Part shown: positions 1-8,929 of the stretch, in pieces
How positions within the stretch are numbered: position 1 is the stretch's first letter
How the letters are laid out: each line of letters begins with the position of its first letter
NCBI RefSeq assembly: GCF_001956695.1
Contig: NZ_CP019070.1
Location: forward strand, 558,001-622,000
Length of the DNA: 64,000 nt
Direction of reading: 5' to 3'
Source: Poseidonibacter parvus
GTDB lineage: Bacteria; Campylobacterota; Campylobacteria; Campylobacterales; Arcobacteraceae
Made by a program: the position numbers and the translations under genes
Notes under the pieces: model-generated
What the model saw: the letters and a program-made list of their open reading frames with translations, nothing else
Database searches by the model: none
What the model was told of the DNA's origin: nothing

Positions 1-557
1 GTTTAGAAAGAATTGAAGCAATTACACAAGAAAACCCATTAGATCCAACTACTAAAATGGGTGCACAGTGTTCAGTTTCACAAAAAGAGAAAATTCTTTC
101 TTATATTAAAATTGGTAAAGATGAAGGTGCTGAGTGTTTAATTGGTGGTGAAGCTTATGATAATAAAACTTTCCCTAATGGAAACTATATCAAGCCTACA
201 ATCTTTAAAGGTCATAACAAAATGAGAATCTTCCAAGAAGAAATTTTTGGACCAGTTTTAGCAGTAACTACTTTTAAAACAGAAGAAGAAGCACTTGAAA
301 TTGCAAATGACACTATCTACGGATTAGGTTCAGGAGTATGGTCAAGAGATGCTCACCAATTACATAAATTCTCAAGAGGAATTGAAGCTGGTAGAGTTTG
401 GGTAAATTGTTACCACATGTACCCATCTCATGCATCATTTGGTGGATATAAAAAATCAGGAATCGGAAGAGAAACTCACATGATGATGTTAAACTCTTAC
501 AGACACACAAAAAATATCTTAACATCTTACTCAAAAGATGCTATGGGATTCTTCTAG
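1..557 (+). CDS. Aldehyde dehydrogenase, C-terminal part (5' end outside window)
   Basis: This is the last ~185 residues of an NAD(P)-dependent aldehyde dehydrogenase, which oxidises aldehydes to carboxylic acids. The frame is open from base 3, so the gene begins before the window and the catalytic Cys region is not visible. The recognisable family motif is EEIFGPVLAV, followed by the conserved tail with GLGSGVWSRD and FGGYKKSGIGRE, typical of the ExaC/AcoD/AldB group. The next gene encodes a DUF779 protein, a frequent neighbour of this aldehyde dehydrogenase group, which supports the assignment. An intrinsic terminator follows the stop. The substrate cannot be told from this fragment. Confidence 0.93.
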   Translation, partial: LERIEAITQENPLDPTTKMGAQCSVSQKEKILSYIKIGKDEGAECLIGGEAYDNKTFPNGNYIKPTIFKGHNKMRIFQEEIFGPVLAVTTFKTEEEALEIANDTIYGLGSGVWSRDAHQLHKFSRGIEAGRVWVNCYHMYPSHASFGGYKKSGIGRETHMMMLNSYRHTKNILTSYSKDAMGFF

Positions 558-590
558 GCCAAAAGCCTTAAATCTAAACAGTTAAGATAA

Positions 591-624
591 ATGCATAGAA
601 GATTTCTTCTATGCATTTTTTTTT
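591..624 (+). terminator. Rho-independent terminator after aldehyde dehydrogenase
   Basis: A perfect 11-bp stem (591-601 with 606-616) with a 4-base loop is followed directly by eight or more T residues. It sits between the aldehyde dehydrogenase stop and the DUF779 gene, so the latter probably has its own promoter or depends on read-through. Confidence 0.9.
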
Positions 625-652
625 GCATCTTACATAATATAAAGGATTTATT

Positions 653-1033
653 ATGAGTATAGAAAGAGTAGCTATAACTCCTGCAGCAGCAGATGTAGTT
701 GAAAGATTAAAAAAAGAAAATGGCGAGTTAGTATTTAACCAAAGTGGCGGTTGCTGTGATGGAACAGCTCCTATGTGTTATGCTAAAAGTGATTTTTATG
801 TTCCAAGTAGAAATGTTAAGTTAGGTGAAGTATGTGGAGTTGAGTTTTTTATTGATAAAGACCAGTTTGAATACTTTAGACATTCTCATATTACTATTGA
901 TGTTAAAGAAGAAAAGGGTGCTTTTGGTAATTCTTTTTCTCTAGAGATTGATTTAGGTTATCAGTTTATTACCGTTTCACGGATTTTTACTGATGAAGAA
1001 TATAATCAGTTAAGCCCTGAAGAGAAAAAATAG
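653..1033 (+). CDS. DUF779 domain-containing protein
   Basis: A 126-residue protein that matches the DUF779 family as I know it: an N-terminal segment VERLKKENGELVFNQSGGCC, then PMCY and a C-terminal FSLEIDLG region. The family is usually encoded beside aldehyde dehydrogenases of the acetaldehyde/AcoD type, as here. Its biochemical role is not established. The paired Cys residues (SGGCCDG and PMCY) could bind a metal or be redox active; that is inference. The ATG at 653 follows an AAGGA ribosome binding site at about 641-645. The gene is convergent with exbD downstream, and a hairpin lies between them. Confidence 0.85.
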   Translation: MSIERVAITPAAADVVERLKKENGELVFNQSGGCCDGTAPMCYAKSDFYVPSRNVKLGEVCGVEFFIDKDQFEYFRHSHITIDVKEEKGAFGNSFSLEIDLGYQFITVSRIFTDEEYNQLSPEEKK

Positions 1034-1041
1034 AAAAATAA

Positions 1042-1065
1042 AAAGTAGAATTTATTTTCTACTTT
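1042..1065. terminator. Hairpin between convergent DUF779 and exbD genes
   Basis: A 9-bp perfect stem (1042-1050 with 1057-1065) with a 6-base loop, A-rich on one side and T-rich on the other. It could terminate transcription from both directions. On the minus strand it lies just past the exbD stop. Confidence 0.7.
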
Positions 1066-1068
1066 GTT

Positions 1069-1458
1069 TTATTTTTCTTCCTCATTTGTAACAAGTGCTA
1101 AGTTAGATAAATTATACTTTTGAAGCAAATCTAAAACTTTTATTACTCTTTGATATTCAACTTTTTTATCTATTCTAACTATTACAGATTTACTTTTGTT
1201 TTCAATTGCTTTCAAGTTTTCTTCAAGTGATTCAAACGATACTTCAATACCTTTAATAGCTAGTTTTTGTGAGCTTAACTCAATAAATACTTGATCTTTA
1301 TCTACTTGCATTTCTTTTGCATTTGAACTTGGTAAATCAAGTATTAAAGCTAGTTCATCTTTTTTAAAAACAGAAGAAACAATAAAAAATATTAAAAGAA
1401 TAAAAACAACATCAATAATTGGAGTTAAGTCTAAGCCTAATGCTTCTCTTCTTTTCAT
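1069..1458 (-). CDS. exbD: ExbD/TolR-family biopolymer transport protein
   Basis: A 129-residue inner-membrane protein of the ExbD/TolR family, which couples the proton-motive force to TonB- or Tol-type energy transduction together with ExbB/TolQ. It shows the family layout: a short cytoplasmic N-terminus (MKRREALGLDLTPIIDVVF), one membrane helix at about residues 14-33 containing the conserved Asp of LTPIIDVVF, and a periplasmic domain. It is encoded 4 bases after the ExbB-like gene, so the two form one operon. No tonB or tol genes follow in the window, so ExbD and TolR cannot be told apart from context; the short length fits ExbD. Confidence 0.88.
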   Translation of the reverse strand: MKRREALGLDLTPIIDVVFILLIFFIVSSVFKKDELALILDLPSSNAKEMQVDKDQVFIELSSQKLAIKGIEVSFESLEENLKAIENKSKSVIVRIDKKVEYQRVIKVLDLLQKYNLSNLALVTNEEEK

Positions 1459-1462
1459 TTAT

Positions 1463-1939
1463 TTATGAACCAACTATTTCTTTTTTAGCTTTTAATTCAA
1501 TTGCATCAAGCATTGAAATAAAATGATTATATGCAATATGATGAGGAATGGCTACTATTAAACCTGCAATTGTAGTAATTAATGCAATTGCAATACCATT
1601 TGAAAAAATAGTAGGATCACCTAATCCACTTTTAGTAATTGCTTCAAAAGATTTATATACACCAAATACTGTTCCTAAAAGACCAAGTAAAGGTGCAATA
1701 GTTGCAATATTCTTAATAAGTGTTAGTCCAGATTCAAGTTTTTTAACTTCATATTCTATTTGTGAAAATATTGTAGATTTACTATTTAAATCAGTTTTAC
1801 TTTTTATTCTTTCTATCATTGCATTTTTTCGAGGAAGTGTAAAAAACTTCCAAAGAATTATTGTAAATCCAATTGCATTAAGTGCAATTAAAATATAAAC
1901 TATTATTCCACCTTTATCAATATAATCCATTAAAACCAT
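1463..1939 (-). CDS. exbB: ExbB/MotA/TolQ-family proton channel protein
   Basis: This is the proton-channel subunit of an ExbB-ExbD complex. A longer reading from 2050 is possible, but its first 37 residues are unlike the family and would overlap the divergent gene at 1988. I start at the ATG at 1939 (MVLMDYIDKG), which has a GAGG ribosome binding site a few bases upstream and gives about 158 residues. There are three membrane segments: near the N-terminus (IVYILIALNAIGFTIILW), then the diagnostic TIAPLLGLLGTVFGVYKSF and ALITTIAGLIVAIPHHI helices. It lies immediately upstream of exbD. Confidence 0.88.
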   Translation of the reverse strand: MVLMDYIDKGGIIVYILIALNAIGFTIILWKFFTLPRKNAMIERIKSKTDLNSKSTIFSQIEYEVKKLESGLTLIKNIATIAPLLGLLGTVFGVYKSFEAITKSGLGDPTIFSNGIAIALITTIAGLIVAIPHHIAYNHFISMLDAIELKAKKEIVGS

Positions 1940-1987
1940 AAATACCTCATAAATTTTTCTTTTATTGTACAAAACTTTTGTTAATAG

Positions 1988-2869
1988 ATGGTACAATTTT
2001 TTATGAACTATACAAATTCCCCAATACAACAAATTACATTTAACAATCAAGAGATTTTTGTAAAAAGAGATGATTTATTGCATAAAGACTTTTCAGGAAA
2101 TAAAGCTAGAAAGTTTTACTATTTTTTAAAAAATGACTTTAAAGATATTAAAAAAGTAGTATCTTATGGTTCTTGTCAATCTAATGCTATGTACTCCCTT
2201 TCTTGTCTTTGCAAAATTAGAAATTGGGATTTTGAGTATTATGTTGACCATATTCCAAGCTATTTAAAAGATAAGCCAATTGGTAATTATAAGGGTGCTT
2301 TAGATAATGGTATGTGTATTATTGAAAAAGAATTAGAAAAAGAAATCCCATCAAAATTTGAAGAGGACACAATTTTTATTCCTGAAGGTGGAGCTTTGCA
2401 AGAAGCTCAATATGGAATAAAAATACTAGCAGATGAAATAATATCATGGTCAAAAGAAACAAAACAAAAAGACTTAAAAGTTTTTTTACCCTCAGGTACG
2501 GGAACAACTGCTTTATATTTACAAAAGTATTTACCTTTTGAAGTATTAACATGCGCTTGTGTAGGTGATAGTGAATATTTGAAAAAACAATTTAATCTTT
2601 TAGAAAGAAATAATCATCCAACAATTTTAGAAATGGAAAAAAAATACCATTTTGGGAAATTATATAAAGAGTTTTATGAAATTCATAAACAGTTAAATAA
2701 ACAAACAAATATTGAATTTGATTTGCTTTATGATTCTTTAGGGTGGTTATGTGTAAATAAGCATTTATATACTAAGAAATATAATATTTTATACATACAT
2801 CAAGGCGGATTACTAGGTAATATATCAATGAGAGAAAGATATAACTATAAATATGATAAAATCCAATAA
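1988..2869 (+). CDS. PLP-dependent ACC deaminase / D-cysteine desulfhydrase-like protein
   Basis: A fold-type II pyridoxal-phosphate enzyme (293 residues) of the 1-aminocyclopropane-1-carboxylate deaminase/D-cysteine desulfhydrase group. The sequence shows the conserved N-terminal block VKRDDLLHKDFSGNKARKFY, where the Lys of GNKARK is the expected PLP Schiff-base residue, then a SYGSCQSNAMYS block and the phosphate-binding loop LPSGTGTTALYL. The protein is shorter than typical D-cysteine desulfhydrases, mainly in the C-terminal half, and the substrate is not predictable. The start could also be the ATG at 2003; neither has a clear ribosome binding site. The gene is divergent from exbB, with 48 bases between them. 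Confidence 0.8.
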   Translation: MVQFFMNYTNSPIQQITFNNQEIFVKRDDLLHKDFSGNKARKFYYFLKNDFKDIKKVVSYGSCQSNAMYSLSCLCKIRNWDFEYYVDHIPSYLKDKPIGNYKGALDNGMCIIEKELEKEIPSKFEEDTIFIPEGGALQEAQYGIKILADEIISWSKETKQKDLKVFLPSGTGTTALYLQKYLPFEVLTCACVGDSEYLKKQFNLLERNNHPTILEMEKKYHFGKLYKEFYEIHKQLNKQTNIEFDLLYDSLGWLCVNKHLYTKKYNILYIHQGGLLGNISMRERYNYKYDKIQ

Positions 2870-2883
2870 AAATTTGGAAAACT

Positions 2884-4788
2884 ATGCTATCAAAAAATGA
2901 AAAAAAGATATTAAAACTAATTAAATATACCCCAGTTTTAATAGTAGGTTTCTTTTCAATCCTTATAACTTATCTAATTTTTTTAGATAAAAACATACAA
3001 TACAAAAAAGATGTAGATTCTTTAAAAAGTAGATTTCTTGAAGATAATAAAAATAGAATAAACTTAGAAGTAAATCGAGTTTATAATTATATACTTCATG
3101 AAAAAACTAACAGTGAAAAAAGACTTAAAATTTTACTTAAAGAAAAAGTAAATGAAGCTCATAAAAATATGACATTTATATATGAAAAATATAAAGACAA
3201 AGAGTCAAAAGAACAAATAATAAATAGAATAAAAGATTCATTACGTAATTATAGATTTAATCACAATAGGGGATATTTTTATATTTATGAAAAAAGTGGT
3301 AAAAATATTCTATTACCAACTAAAAAACATCTAGAAGGGAAAGATTTTTGGGAATATAAAGATTCAAAAGGTTCTTTTATAATTCAAGATATGGTTAAAT
3401 TACTTAAAAATAATAGTGAATCTTTTTATGAATGGTATTGGTACAAACCAAATGATAATACGAAACAAAAAAGAAAATTAGGAATTATAAAAGAATTTGA
3501 AGCATATGATTTATTTGTTGGGACTGGTGAATATATTGAAGATTTTGAAAATGAATTAAAAGAAAAAGTATTATCTTATATTCAAGATTTAAAATACTCA
3601 AAAAATGGCTATGTATTTATTTTGGATTTTGAAGGTAAATATTTAGCCCATGTCAAAAAAGAGTATATAGGTTTAAATAGAATATCTTTAAAAGATAAGA
3701 ATAATTTTATGATTACAAAAGAGATTATAAAACATGCTAAAAATGGCTCTGGATTCTTAAAATATATTGGAACAGTAAAACCAAATACAAATTTGCCTGC
3801 TGAAAAAACTACTTATGTTAAAGGTTTTGCACCATGGGAATGGGCAATTGCAACTGGCTTTTATACAGAAGAATTAGAAGAACAATTAAAAAAGAAAGAA
3901 AAAGAAATAGAAAAAAATAATGCTGATGATATTTTTAATTTTCTTTTAATTAGCGCAATACTAATTTTTATTTTTATTTTATTGTCTTTTTACATATCAA
4001 AAATCCTAGAAAAGCAATTTTTAAAATATAAAAAAGAAGTTTCTTCACATATTGAAGAAAATAGAAAAAAAGATACTGTTTTAGCACAACAATCAAAAAT
4101 GGCAGCAATGGGAGAAATGCTTCAAAATATTGCACATCAATGGAGACAGCCATTAAATACGATTAGTACTATTTCTAGTGGAATTAAATTTAAAAAAGAG
4201 TTTGGATTATTAGAAGATGATGAACTTATAAAATCAATGGATAGTGTTAATGGTTCTGTTATGTATTTATCCCAAACTATTGAAGATTTTAGAGAGTTTT
4301 TTAACCCAGATAAAAAAATAAGTACTTTTGATTTAAAAAAGACAATCAATAAAGCAATAAAACTTCTTGAAATACAATTTGAAAATAAAAATATATTAAT
4401 AATAAAAAATGTTGAAGAAGTTCAAATTCATGGCTATGAAAATGAACTAATACAAGTAATAATAAATATTTGTAATAATTCAAGAGATGAATTAATAAAA
4501 AAAGACCAAAACGAAAAAATTATAATCATTGATATGTATAAAAAAGATAATGAAATAAAACTTATCATAAAAGACAATGCAGGTGGAATTAAAGAAAATA
4601 TACTAAGTAGAGTATTTGAACCTTATTTTACTACAAAACATAAAAGTCAAGGTACTGGAATAGGGCTTTATATGTCTCAAGAAATCATAGTAAAACATAT
4701 GAAAGGTTCAATTATTGTGTATAATGAAGAGTTTAGCCATAATGGAATAAAATATAAAGGTGCAACTTTTGAAATAACTCTTCATTAG
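2884..4788 (+). CDS. Cache-domain sensor histidine kinase (first of tandem pair)
   Basis: A 634-residue membrane sensor kinase. A membrane helix at about residues 12-33 is followed by a long periplasmic region (about 40-345) with two Cache-like repeats. The first holds RGYFYIYEKSG, the second NGYVFILDFEGKYLAH; each ends with a GTGEY or ATGFY motif. A second helix (about 350-372) leads to the cytoplasmic kinase core. The H-box AHQWRQPL places the phospho-acceptor His near residue 418. The ATPase shows DNAGGI and GTGIGLYMS. No response regulator is encoded nearby, so the partner is unknown. The next gene is a close paralog, 28 bases downstream. The signal is probably a small organic ligand, as for other Cache domains. 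Confidence 0.9.
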   Translation: MLSKNEKKILKLIKYTPVLIVGFFSILITYLIFLDKNIQYKKDVDSLKSRFLEDNKNRINLEVNRVYNYILHEKTNSEKRLKILLKEKVNEAHKNMTFIYEKYKDKESKEQIINRIKDSLRNYRFNHNRGYFYIYEKSGKNILLPTKKHLEGKDFWEYKDSKGSFIIQDMVKLLKNNSESFYEWYWYKPNDNTKQKRKLGIIKEFEAYDLFVGTGEYIEDFENELKEKVLSYIQDLKYSKNGYVFILDFEGKYLAHVKKEYIGLNRISLKDKNNFMITKEIIKHAKNGSGFLKYIGTVKPNTNLPAEKTTYVKGFAPWEWAIATGFYTEELEEQLKKKEKEIEKNNADDIFNFLLISAILIFIFILLSFYISKILEKQFLKYKKEVSSHIEENRKKDTVLAQQSKMAAMGEMLQNIAHQWRQPLNTISTISSGIKFKKEFGLLEDDELIKSMDSVNGSVMYLSQTIEDFREFFNPDKKISTFDLKKTINKAIKLLEIQFENKNILIIKNVEEVQIHGYENELIQVIINICNNSRDELIKKDQNEKIIIIDMYKKDNEIKLIIKDNAGGIKENILSRVFEPYFTTKHKSQGTGIGLYMSQEIIVKHMKGSIIVYNEEFSHNGIKYKGATFEITLH

Positions 4789-4816
4789 ATTAAGTAAATT
4801 AATATAGGGATTGAAA

Positions 4817-6727
4817 ATGCTTTCAGGAAATGAAAAGAAAATTATTAACTTTATTAATTATTTACCTTTCTTAGTATTCATCTGTTTATTACTTCTTATA
4901 TTCCTTATTTATTTACATAATATTTCTACATATCAAAAAGATGTAAATAATTTAAAAAAAACTTTTATAAAACAAAACAAAGAAATTATTAACTCAGAAG
5001 TAAATAGAGTATATAAATATATAGTACATGAAAAATCAAATAGTGAAGAAAGATTAAAAGAATCTGTAAAAAATAGGGTTAATGAAGTACATTCTATAAT
5101 AACTGCCAATTACAATAAATATAAAGATATAGAAACAAAAGAACAAATTACACAGAGAATAAAAGATATTTTAAGAAATTATAGATATAACAATAAACAA
5201 GGCTACTTCTTTATAAATAATTTTGATGGTTTAAATGTTTTACACTCCTTGAATCCTTCACTTGAAGGTACCAATATAAGTAATTTAAAAGACAAAAGAG
5301 GGAATTTTACTTTTCTTGATTCTATAAAAACTTTAAAAAATAAGAATAGTTCTTTTACTACAGTATATTGGGGTAAAGAAAATGATTTAGATAATGATTA
5401 TAAAAAGATTAATTACAATAAAGTATTTAAGCCATATAATTGGTTTATAGGTACTGGAGAATATGTTGTTGATTTTGAAAAAAAGCTTAAAAATAAGATA
5501 CTTTCTTATATTAGCTCTCTTCGGTATTCTGAATATGGTTATGTTTTTATTATTGATTATGAGGGAAATTATTTAGCTCATATTAAAAAGAATTATTTAG
5601 GTCTTAACCGAATTAATTTAGTAGATAAAAATGGTGTTGAGATTACAAAAGAGACTATTAAAACTGCTAAAAATGGAGATGGTTATATCCAATATATGGG
5701 TACAATTAAACCAGAACCTAATATTGCTTCACCTAAAACTACTTATACCAAAGGTTTTCAAGATTGGAACTGGGCCGTTTCAAGTGGTTTCTATCATTAT
5801 GAATTAACTAAAAAACTAAAATTAAAAGAATTAGAACTTTATAATAAAAATAAAAAAGAGCTAATAAGTTTATTAAGTATAAGTATAATTTTTTTAATAG
5901 TATTTACATTATTATCTTTATATATTTCAAGGTTATTAAAAAAAGAATTTTCAAGATATAAGAGTGAAGTTTTTAAGTACATAGAAAATAATAGAGAAAA
6001 AGATAATCTTCTAGCACAGCAATCAAAAATGGCTGCAATGGGAGAAATGCTTCAAAATATTTCACATCAATGGAGGCAGCCTTTAAGTTTAATAAGTACT
6101 ATTTCTACAGGAATAAAAGTAAATAAAGAATTAGGACTTTTTGATGAAAAGACATTAATAGAATCGATGACAAGGATTAATGATTCTACAAAGTATTTAT
6201 CTCAAACAATTGAGGATTTTAGAGATTTCTCAAACCCAAATAAAAAACAAATTGAATTTGATTTAAAAAAAACAATTAAAAAAGCAATAAGTTTACAAGA
6301 AGTACAGTTTAAAGAAGAAGATATTAATCTAATTTCTTATCTTGATAAAATAAAAGTATTTGGATACGAAAACGAGTTGATTCAAGTTCTTCTTAATATA
6401 ATTAATAACTGTAAAGATGAATTTAAAAGATCAAATCTTGAAGAAAGAATAATTATTATTGAACTTATAAAGAAAAACAAAAAAGCAAATATACTTATAA
6501 AAGATAATGCAGGTGGAATTGATGAAAGTATCATAAATAGAGTCTTTGAACCATATTTCACAACAAAAGACAAAAGTCAAGGTACAGGAATAGGACTTTA
6601 TATGTCAAGGGAAATAATTGTAAAACATTTGGAAGGTTCTATAAGTGTTAAGAATGAAGAATTTACTTTTAATAAAAAAGAGTATAAAGGTGCAAGGTTT
6701 AAAATATCTCTTGATTTAAAAAATTAA
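4817..6727 (+). CDS. Cache-domain sensor histidine kinase (second of tandem pair)
   Basis: Paralog of the preceding kinase with the same architecture: N-terminal helix, double Cache periplasmic domain (QGYFFINNFDG, then YGYVFIIDYEGNYLAH), second helix, then the kinase core with SHQWRQPL (His near residue 417), DNAGGI and GTGIGLYMS. The kinase halves are much more alike than the sensor halves, which fits duplication followed by change in ligand. I start at the ATG at 4817: an AGGGA ribosome binding site ends 6 bases before it, and the protein then begins MLSGNEKK like its neighbour. A TTG two codons earlier (4811) is too close to that site. Confidence 0.9.
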   Translation: MLSGNEKKIINFINYLPFLVFICLLLLIFLIYLHNISTYQKDVNNLKKTFIKQNKEIINSEVNRVYKYIVHEKSNSEERLKESVKNRVNEVHSIITANYNKYKDIETKEQITQRIKDILRNYRYNNKQGYFFINNFDGLNVLHSLNPSLEGTNISNLKDKRGNFTFLDSIKTLKNKNSSFTTVYWGKENDLDNDYKKINYNKVFKPYNWFIGTGEYVVDFEKKLKNKILSYISSLRYSEYGYVFIIDYEGNYLAHIKKNYLGLNRINLVDKNGVEITKETIKTAKNGDGYIQYMGTIKPEPNIASPKTTYTKGFQDWNWAVSSGFYHYELTKKLKLKELELYNKNKKELISLLSISIIFLIVFTLLSLYISRLLKKEFSRYKSEVFKYIENNREKDNLLAQQSKMAAMGEMLQNISHQWRQPLSLISTISTGIKVNKELGLFDEKTLIESMTRINDSTKYLSQTIEDFRDFSNPNKKQIEFDLKKTIKKAISLQEVQFKEEDINLISYLDKIKVFGYENELIQVLLNIINNCKDEFKRSNLEERIIIIELIKKNKKANILIKDNAGGIDESIINRVFEPYFTTKDKSQGTGIGLYMSREIIVKHLEGSISVKNEEFTFNKKEYKGARFKISLDLKN

Positions 6728-6764
6728 GTTAAATCTTTTTTATACTCTTTTATTTAAGTTTAGA

Positions 6765-6770
6765 TATAAT
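6765..6770 (+). promoter_or_regulatory. Putative -10 box for aroK
   Basis: TATAAT lies 8 bases before the aroK ATG at 6779. Transcription would be expected to begin within a few bases of the start codon. No Shine-Dalgarno motif is visible between them. A -35 match is not clear. Confidence 0.4.
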
Positions 6771-6778
6771 CGCTAACT

Positions 6779-7288
6779 ATGAAAAAGAACAATATAATAT
6801 TAATAGGTTTTATGGGTGTTGGCAAGGGTACAATTGCAAGAGGATTAGTGAATAATTCTACTATGTTTGCTATTGATACTGATGATTTAATTGAAAGTAT
6901 GGAAAACCGAAAAATAAAAAAGATTTTCGAAATTGAAGGTGAACCTTACTTTAGAAATTTAGAAAAGAAAACTGCACTATGGTTGGAAGATAATGTATCA
7001 AACACGATTATTTCAACTGGTGGAGGTTTTTATAAGCAAGAAAATATTAACAATATTGGAAGAGTAGTTTATTTGAAATCATCTTTTCAAGGGATTTTAG
7101 ACAGAATAAACGCTTGTCCAAATGCAGATAAAAAACTTAAAAAAAGACCACTTTTACAAAATCTAGAAGAAGCTACAAAGCTTTATGATTCAAGAGTAAG
7201 TGATTATGAGAGAGTAGCTGATATTGTTATTGATGTTGAGAAAAAAGAATTAGAAATTATTGTTGAAGAGATTTTAGGACAGATATAA
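6779..7288 (+). CDS. aroK: Shikimate kinase
   Basis: Phosphorylates shikimate at the 3-hydroxyl in the chorismate pathway, cytoplasmic. At 169 residues it has the usual length. The P-loop is GFMGVGKGT (residues 9-17); Thr/Gly replace the more common Ser/Thr pattern, a variant I know from Campylobacterota. The substrate-binding DTDD motif near residue 34 and the ISTGGGFY glycine motif near residue 79 are intact, and a KKRPLL lid segment follows. The stop is directly followed by the hisD start at 7289, so the two are likely co-transcribed. Confidence 0.95.
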   Translation: MKKNNIILIGFMGVGKGTIARGLVNNSTMFAIDTDDLIESMENRKIKKIFEIEGEPYFRNLEKKTALWLEDNVSNTIISTGGGFYKQENINNIGRVVYLKSSFQGILDRINACPNADKKLKKRPLLQNLEEATKLYDSRVSDYERVADIVIDVEKKELEIIVEEILGQI

Positions 7289-8584
7289 ATGAAAATAATA
7301 AATACGCAAGATAAAAATTTTAAAGAAGAGTTTGATGGAATTTTAGCACGTGCTAAAAGTGACATAAAAGGTGTTTCATCAATTGTTACAGGAATTATTG
7401 ACGAAATCGTTGAAGAAGGTAATACAGCTTTAAAAAGACATATTTCAAAGTTTGATAAATGGGAAGTTAAAGATGATAATGAGCTTTTAATTTCAACTGT
7501 TGATATGGAAAATGCTTATAATAATATTGATGAAAAATTAAGACAAGCACTTCATACGACATACGATAGAATTAAAAAATACCACGAAAAACAACTTCCT
7601 AAATCATGGTTAGATTTTGAATCAAATGGAACTATTCTAGGTCAAAAAGTATCAGCAGTTGATAGAGCTGGACTTTATATTCCTGGTGGAAAAGCAGCAT
7701 ATCCAAGTTCTCTTTTAATGAACGCAATTCCTGCAATTGTAGCTGGAGTTGAAGAGATAGTTGTTTGTACTCCTACACCTGATAATGAAATAAATGAATT
7801 GCTTTTAGCAGCTTGCCACCTTTGTGGAATTAAAAAAGCTTATAAAGTAGGTGGTGCATCAGCAGTTGCAGCAATGGCTTATGGAACGGAAACTATTCCA
7901 AAAGTTGATGTAATAACAGGTCCTGGTAATATTTTTGTAGCAACTGCTAAAAAGTTAGTATTTGGGGAAGTAAATATTGATATGATTGCAGGACCATCTG
8001 AGATTGGAATTCTTGCAGATTCAAGCGCAAAGCCTAAATACTTGGCGATTGATTTATTATCACAAGCAGAGCATGATGAAATGGCTAGTTCTATTTTGAT
8101 TACAACAGATGAAAATATTGCAAAGCAAACAAGTGATGAGGTAGAAAATTACCTTAAAACTTTAGAACGTGAAACAATTGCACGAACTTCTATTGATAAT
8201 AGAGGTGCTATTATTGTTGCAAGTTGCATGGATGAAGCAATTGAGCTTATGAATGAAATAGCTCCTGAGCACTTAGAAGTTATGACTGTAAATGCTTTTG
8301 AATTATTACCATATATCAAACATGCTGGAGCTATTTTCTTAGGTGAAAATACACCTGAACCTATTGGTGATTATGTAGCAGGTCCAAATCATACCCTTCC
8401 AACAGGAAGTACAGCTAAGTTTTATAGTCCCTTAAATGTGGAAAATTTTATGAAAAAAAGTTCAATAATAAACTTTTCAAAAAATGCTATAAATGAACTT
8501 GGTGAAGCTTGTGCACTTCTTGCTGATACAGAAGGTTTAACAGCACATGCAAAATCAGTTAGAGTTAGATTAGAAGATAAATAG
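7289..8584 (+). CDS. hisD: Histidinol dehydrogenase
   Basis: Catalyses the last two steps of histidine synthesis, oxidising L-histidinol to L-histidine with NAD+. The 431-residue length matches the family. Visible signatures are VDRAGLYIPGGKAAYPSS, GGASAVAAMAYGT, DVITGPGN, IAGPSEI and the zinc/catalytic region AEHDEMAS, with PEHLEVM near the C-terminus. It directly follows aroK with no spacer; other his genes are not in the window, as is common where the pathway is dispersed. Confidence 0.97.
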   Translation: MKIINTQDKNFKEEFDGILARAKSDIKGVSSIVTGIIDEIVEEGNTALKRHISKFDKWEVKDDNELLISTVDMENAYNNIDEKLRQALHTTYDRIKKYHEKQLPKSWLDFESNGTILGQKVSAVDRAGLYIPGGKAAYPSSLLMNAIPAIVAGVEEIVVCTPTPDNEINELLLAACHLCGIKKAYKVGGASAVAAMAYGTETIPKVDVITGPGNIFVATAKKLVFGEVNIDMIAGPSEIGILADSSAKPKYLAIDLLSQAEHDEMASSILITTDENIAKQTSDEVENYLKTLERETIARTSIDNRGAIIVASCMDEAIELMNEIAPEHLEVMTVNAFELLPYIKHAGAIFLGENTPEPIGDYVAGPNHTLPTGSTAKFYSPLNVENFMKKSSIINFSKNAINELGEACALLADTEGLTAHAKSVRVRLEDK

Positions 8585-8618
8585 AATTATAAAATAAAAG
8601 AAAATAAAAGGAAAAATA

Positions 8619-8921
8619 ATGTCAGTTTTTAATGAATGGTTAAGTGAAGATGAAGATGATATATTTATGGGAAGCCCAAAATCAAAGTTTTTTGATGTAA
8701 GTAGAGAGGCATCTGTTGATGTTGTTGAAGATGAATGGGATAAAGTAATTGAAAAATTAGCAGTATTAGAAATGATGCTTTCAGAAGGAAAAGGCGAAGA
8801 CTTTGATATCAATCAAGTTATTAAGCAATACACTTTTGATAATATAGAAAAAGTAAATGCAGTAAAAAAAGGTTTATACGTTGAATTTACTGGTGAGATT
8901 ATTTGTAGATTAGATTCATAA
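8619..8921 (+). CDS. DUF2018-like small protein (HP0242 type)
   Basis: A 100-residue acidic, helical protein. The core (FMGSPKSKFFDV, then DEWDKVIEKLAVLEMMLSE) resembles DUF2018, whose Helicobacter member HP0242 forms a tightly intertwined, knotted homodimer. Position supports this: the gene lies just before a polyprenyl synthase, hemA and proS, an order I recall from H. pylori around HP0242-HP0238. Its function is unknown. An AAGGA ribosome binding site lies about 8 bases before the ATG. The N-terminus carries an extra acidic segment (LSEDEDDIF) relative to my memory of HP0242. Confidence 0.7.
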   Translation: MSVFNEWLSEDEDDIFMGSPKSKFFDVSREASVDVVEDEWDKVIEKLAVLEMMLSEGKGEDFDINQVIKQYTFDNIEKVNAVKKGLYVEFTGEIICRLDS

Positions 8922-8929
8922 GGTAAAAA

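Noticed and set aside
1940-2050. N-terminal extension of the ExbB-like protein
   Set aside because: It overlaps the divergent gene at 1988 and is unlike the family; the ATG at 1939 has a ribosome binding site.
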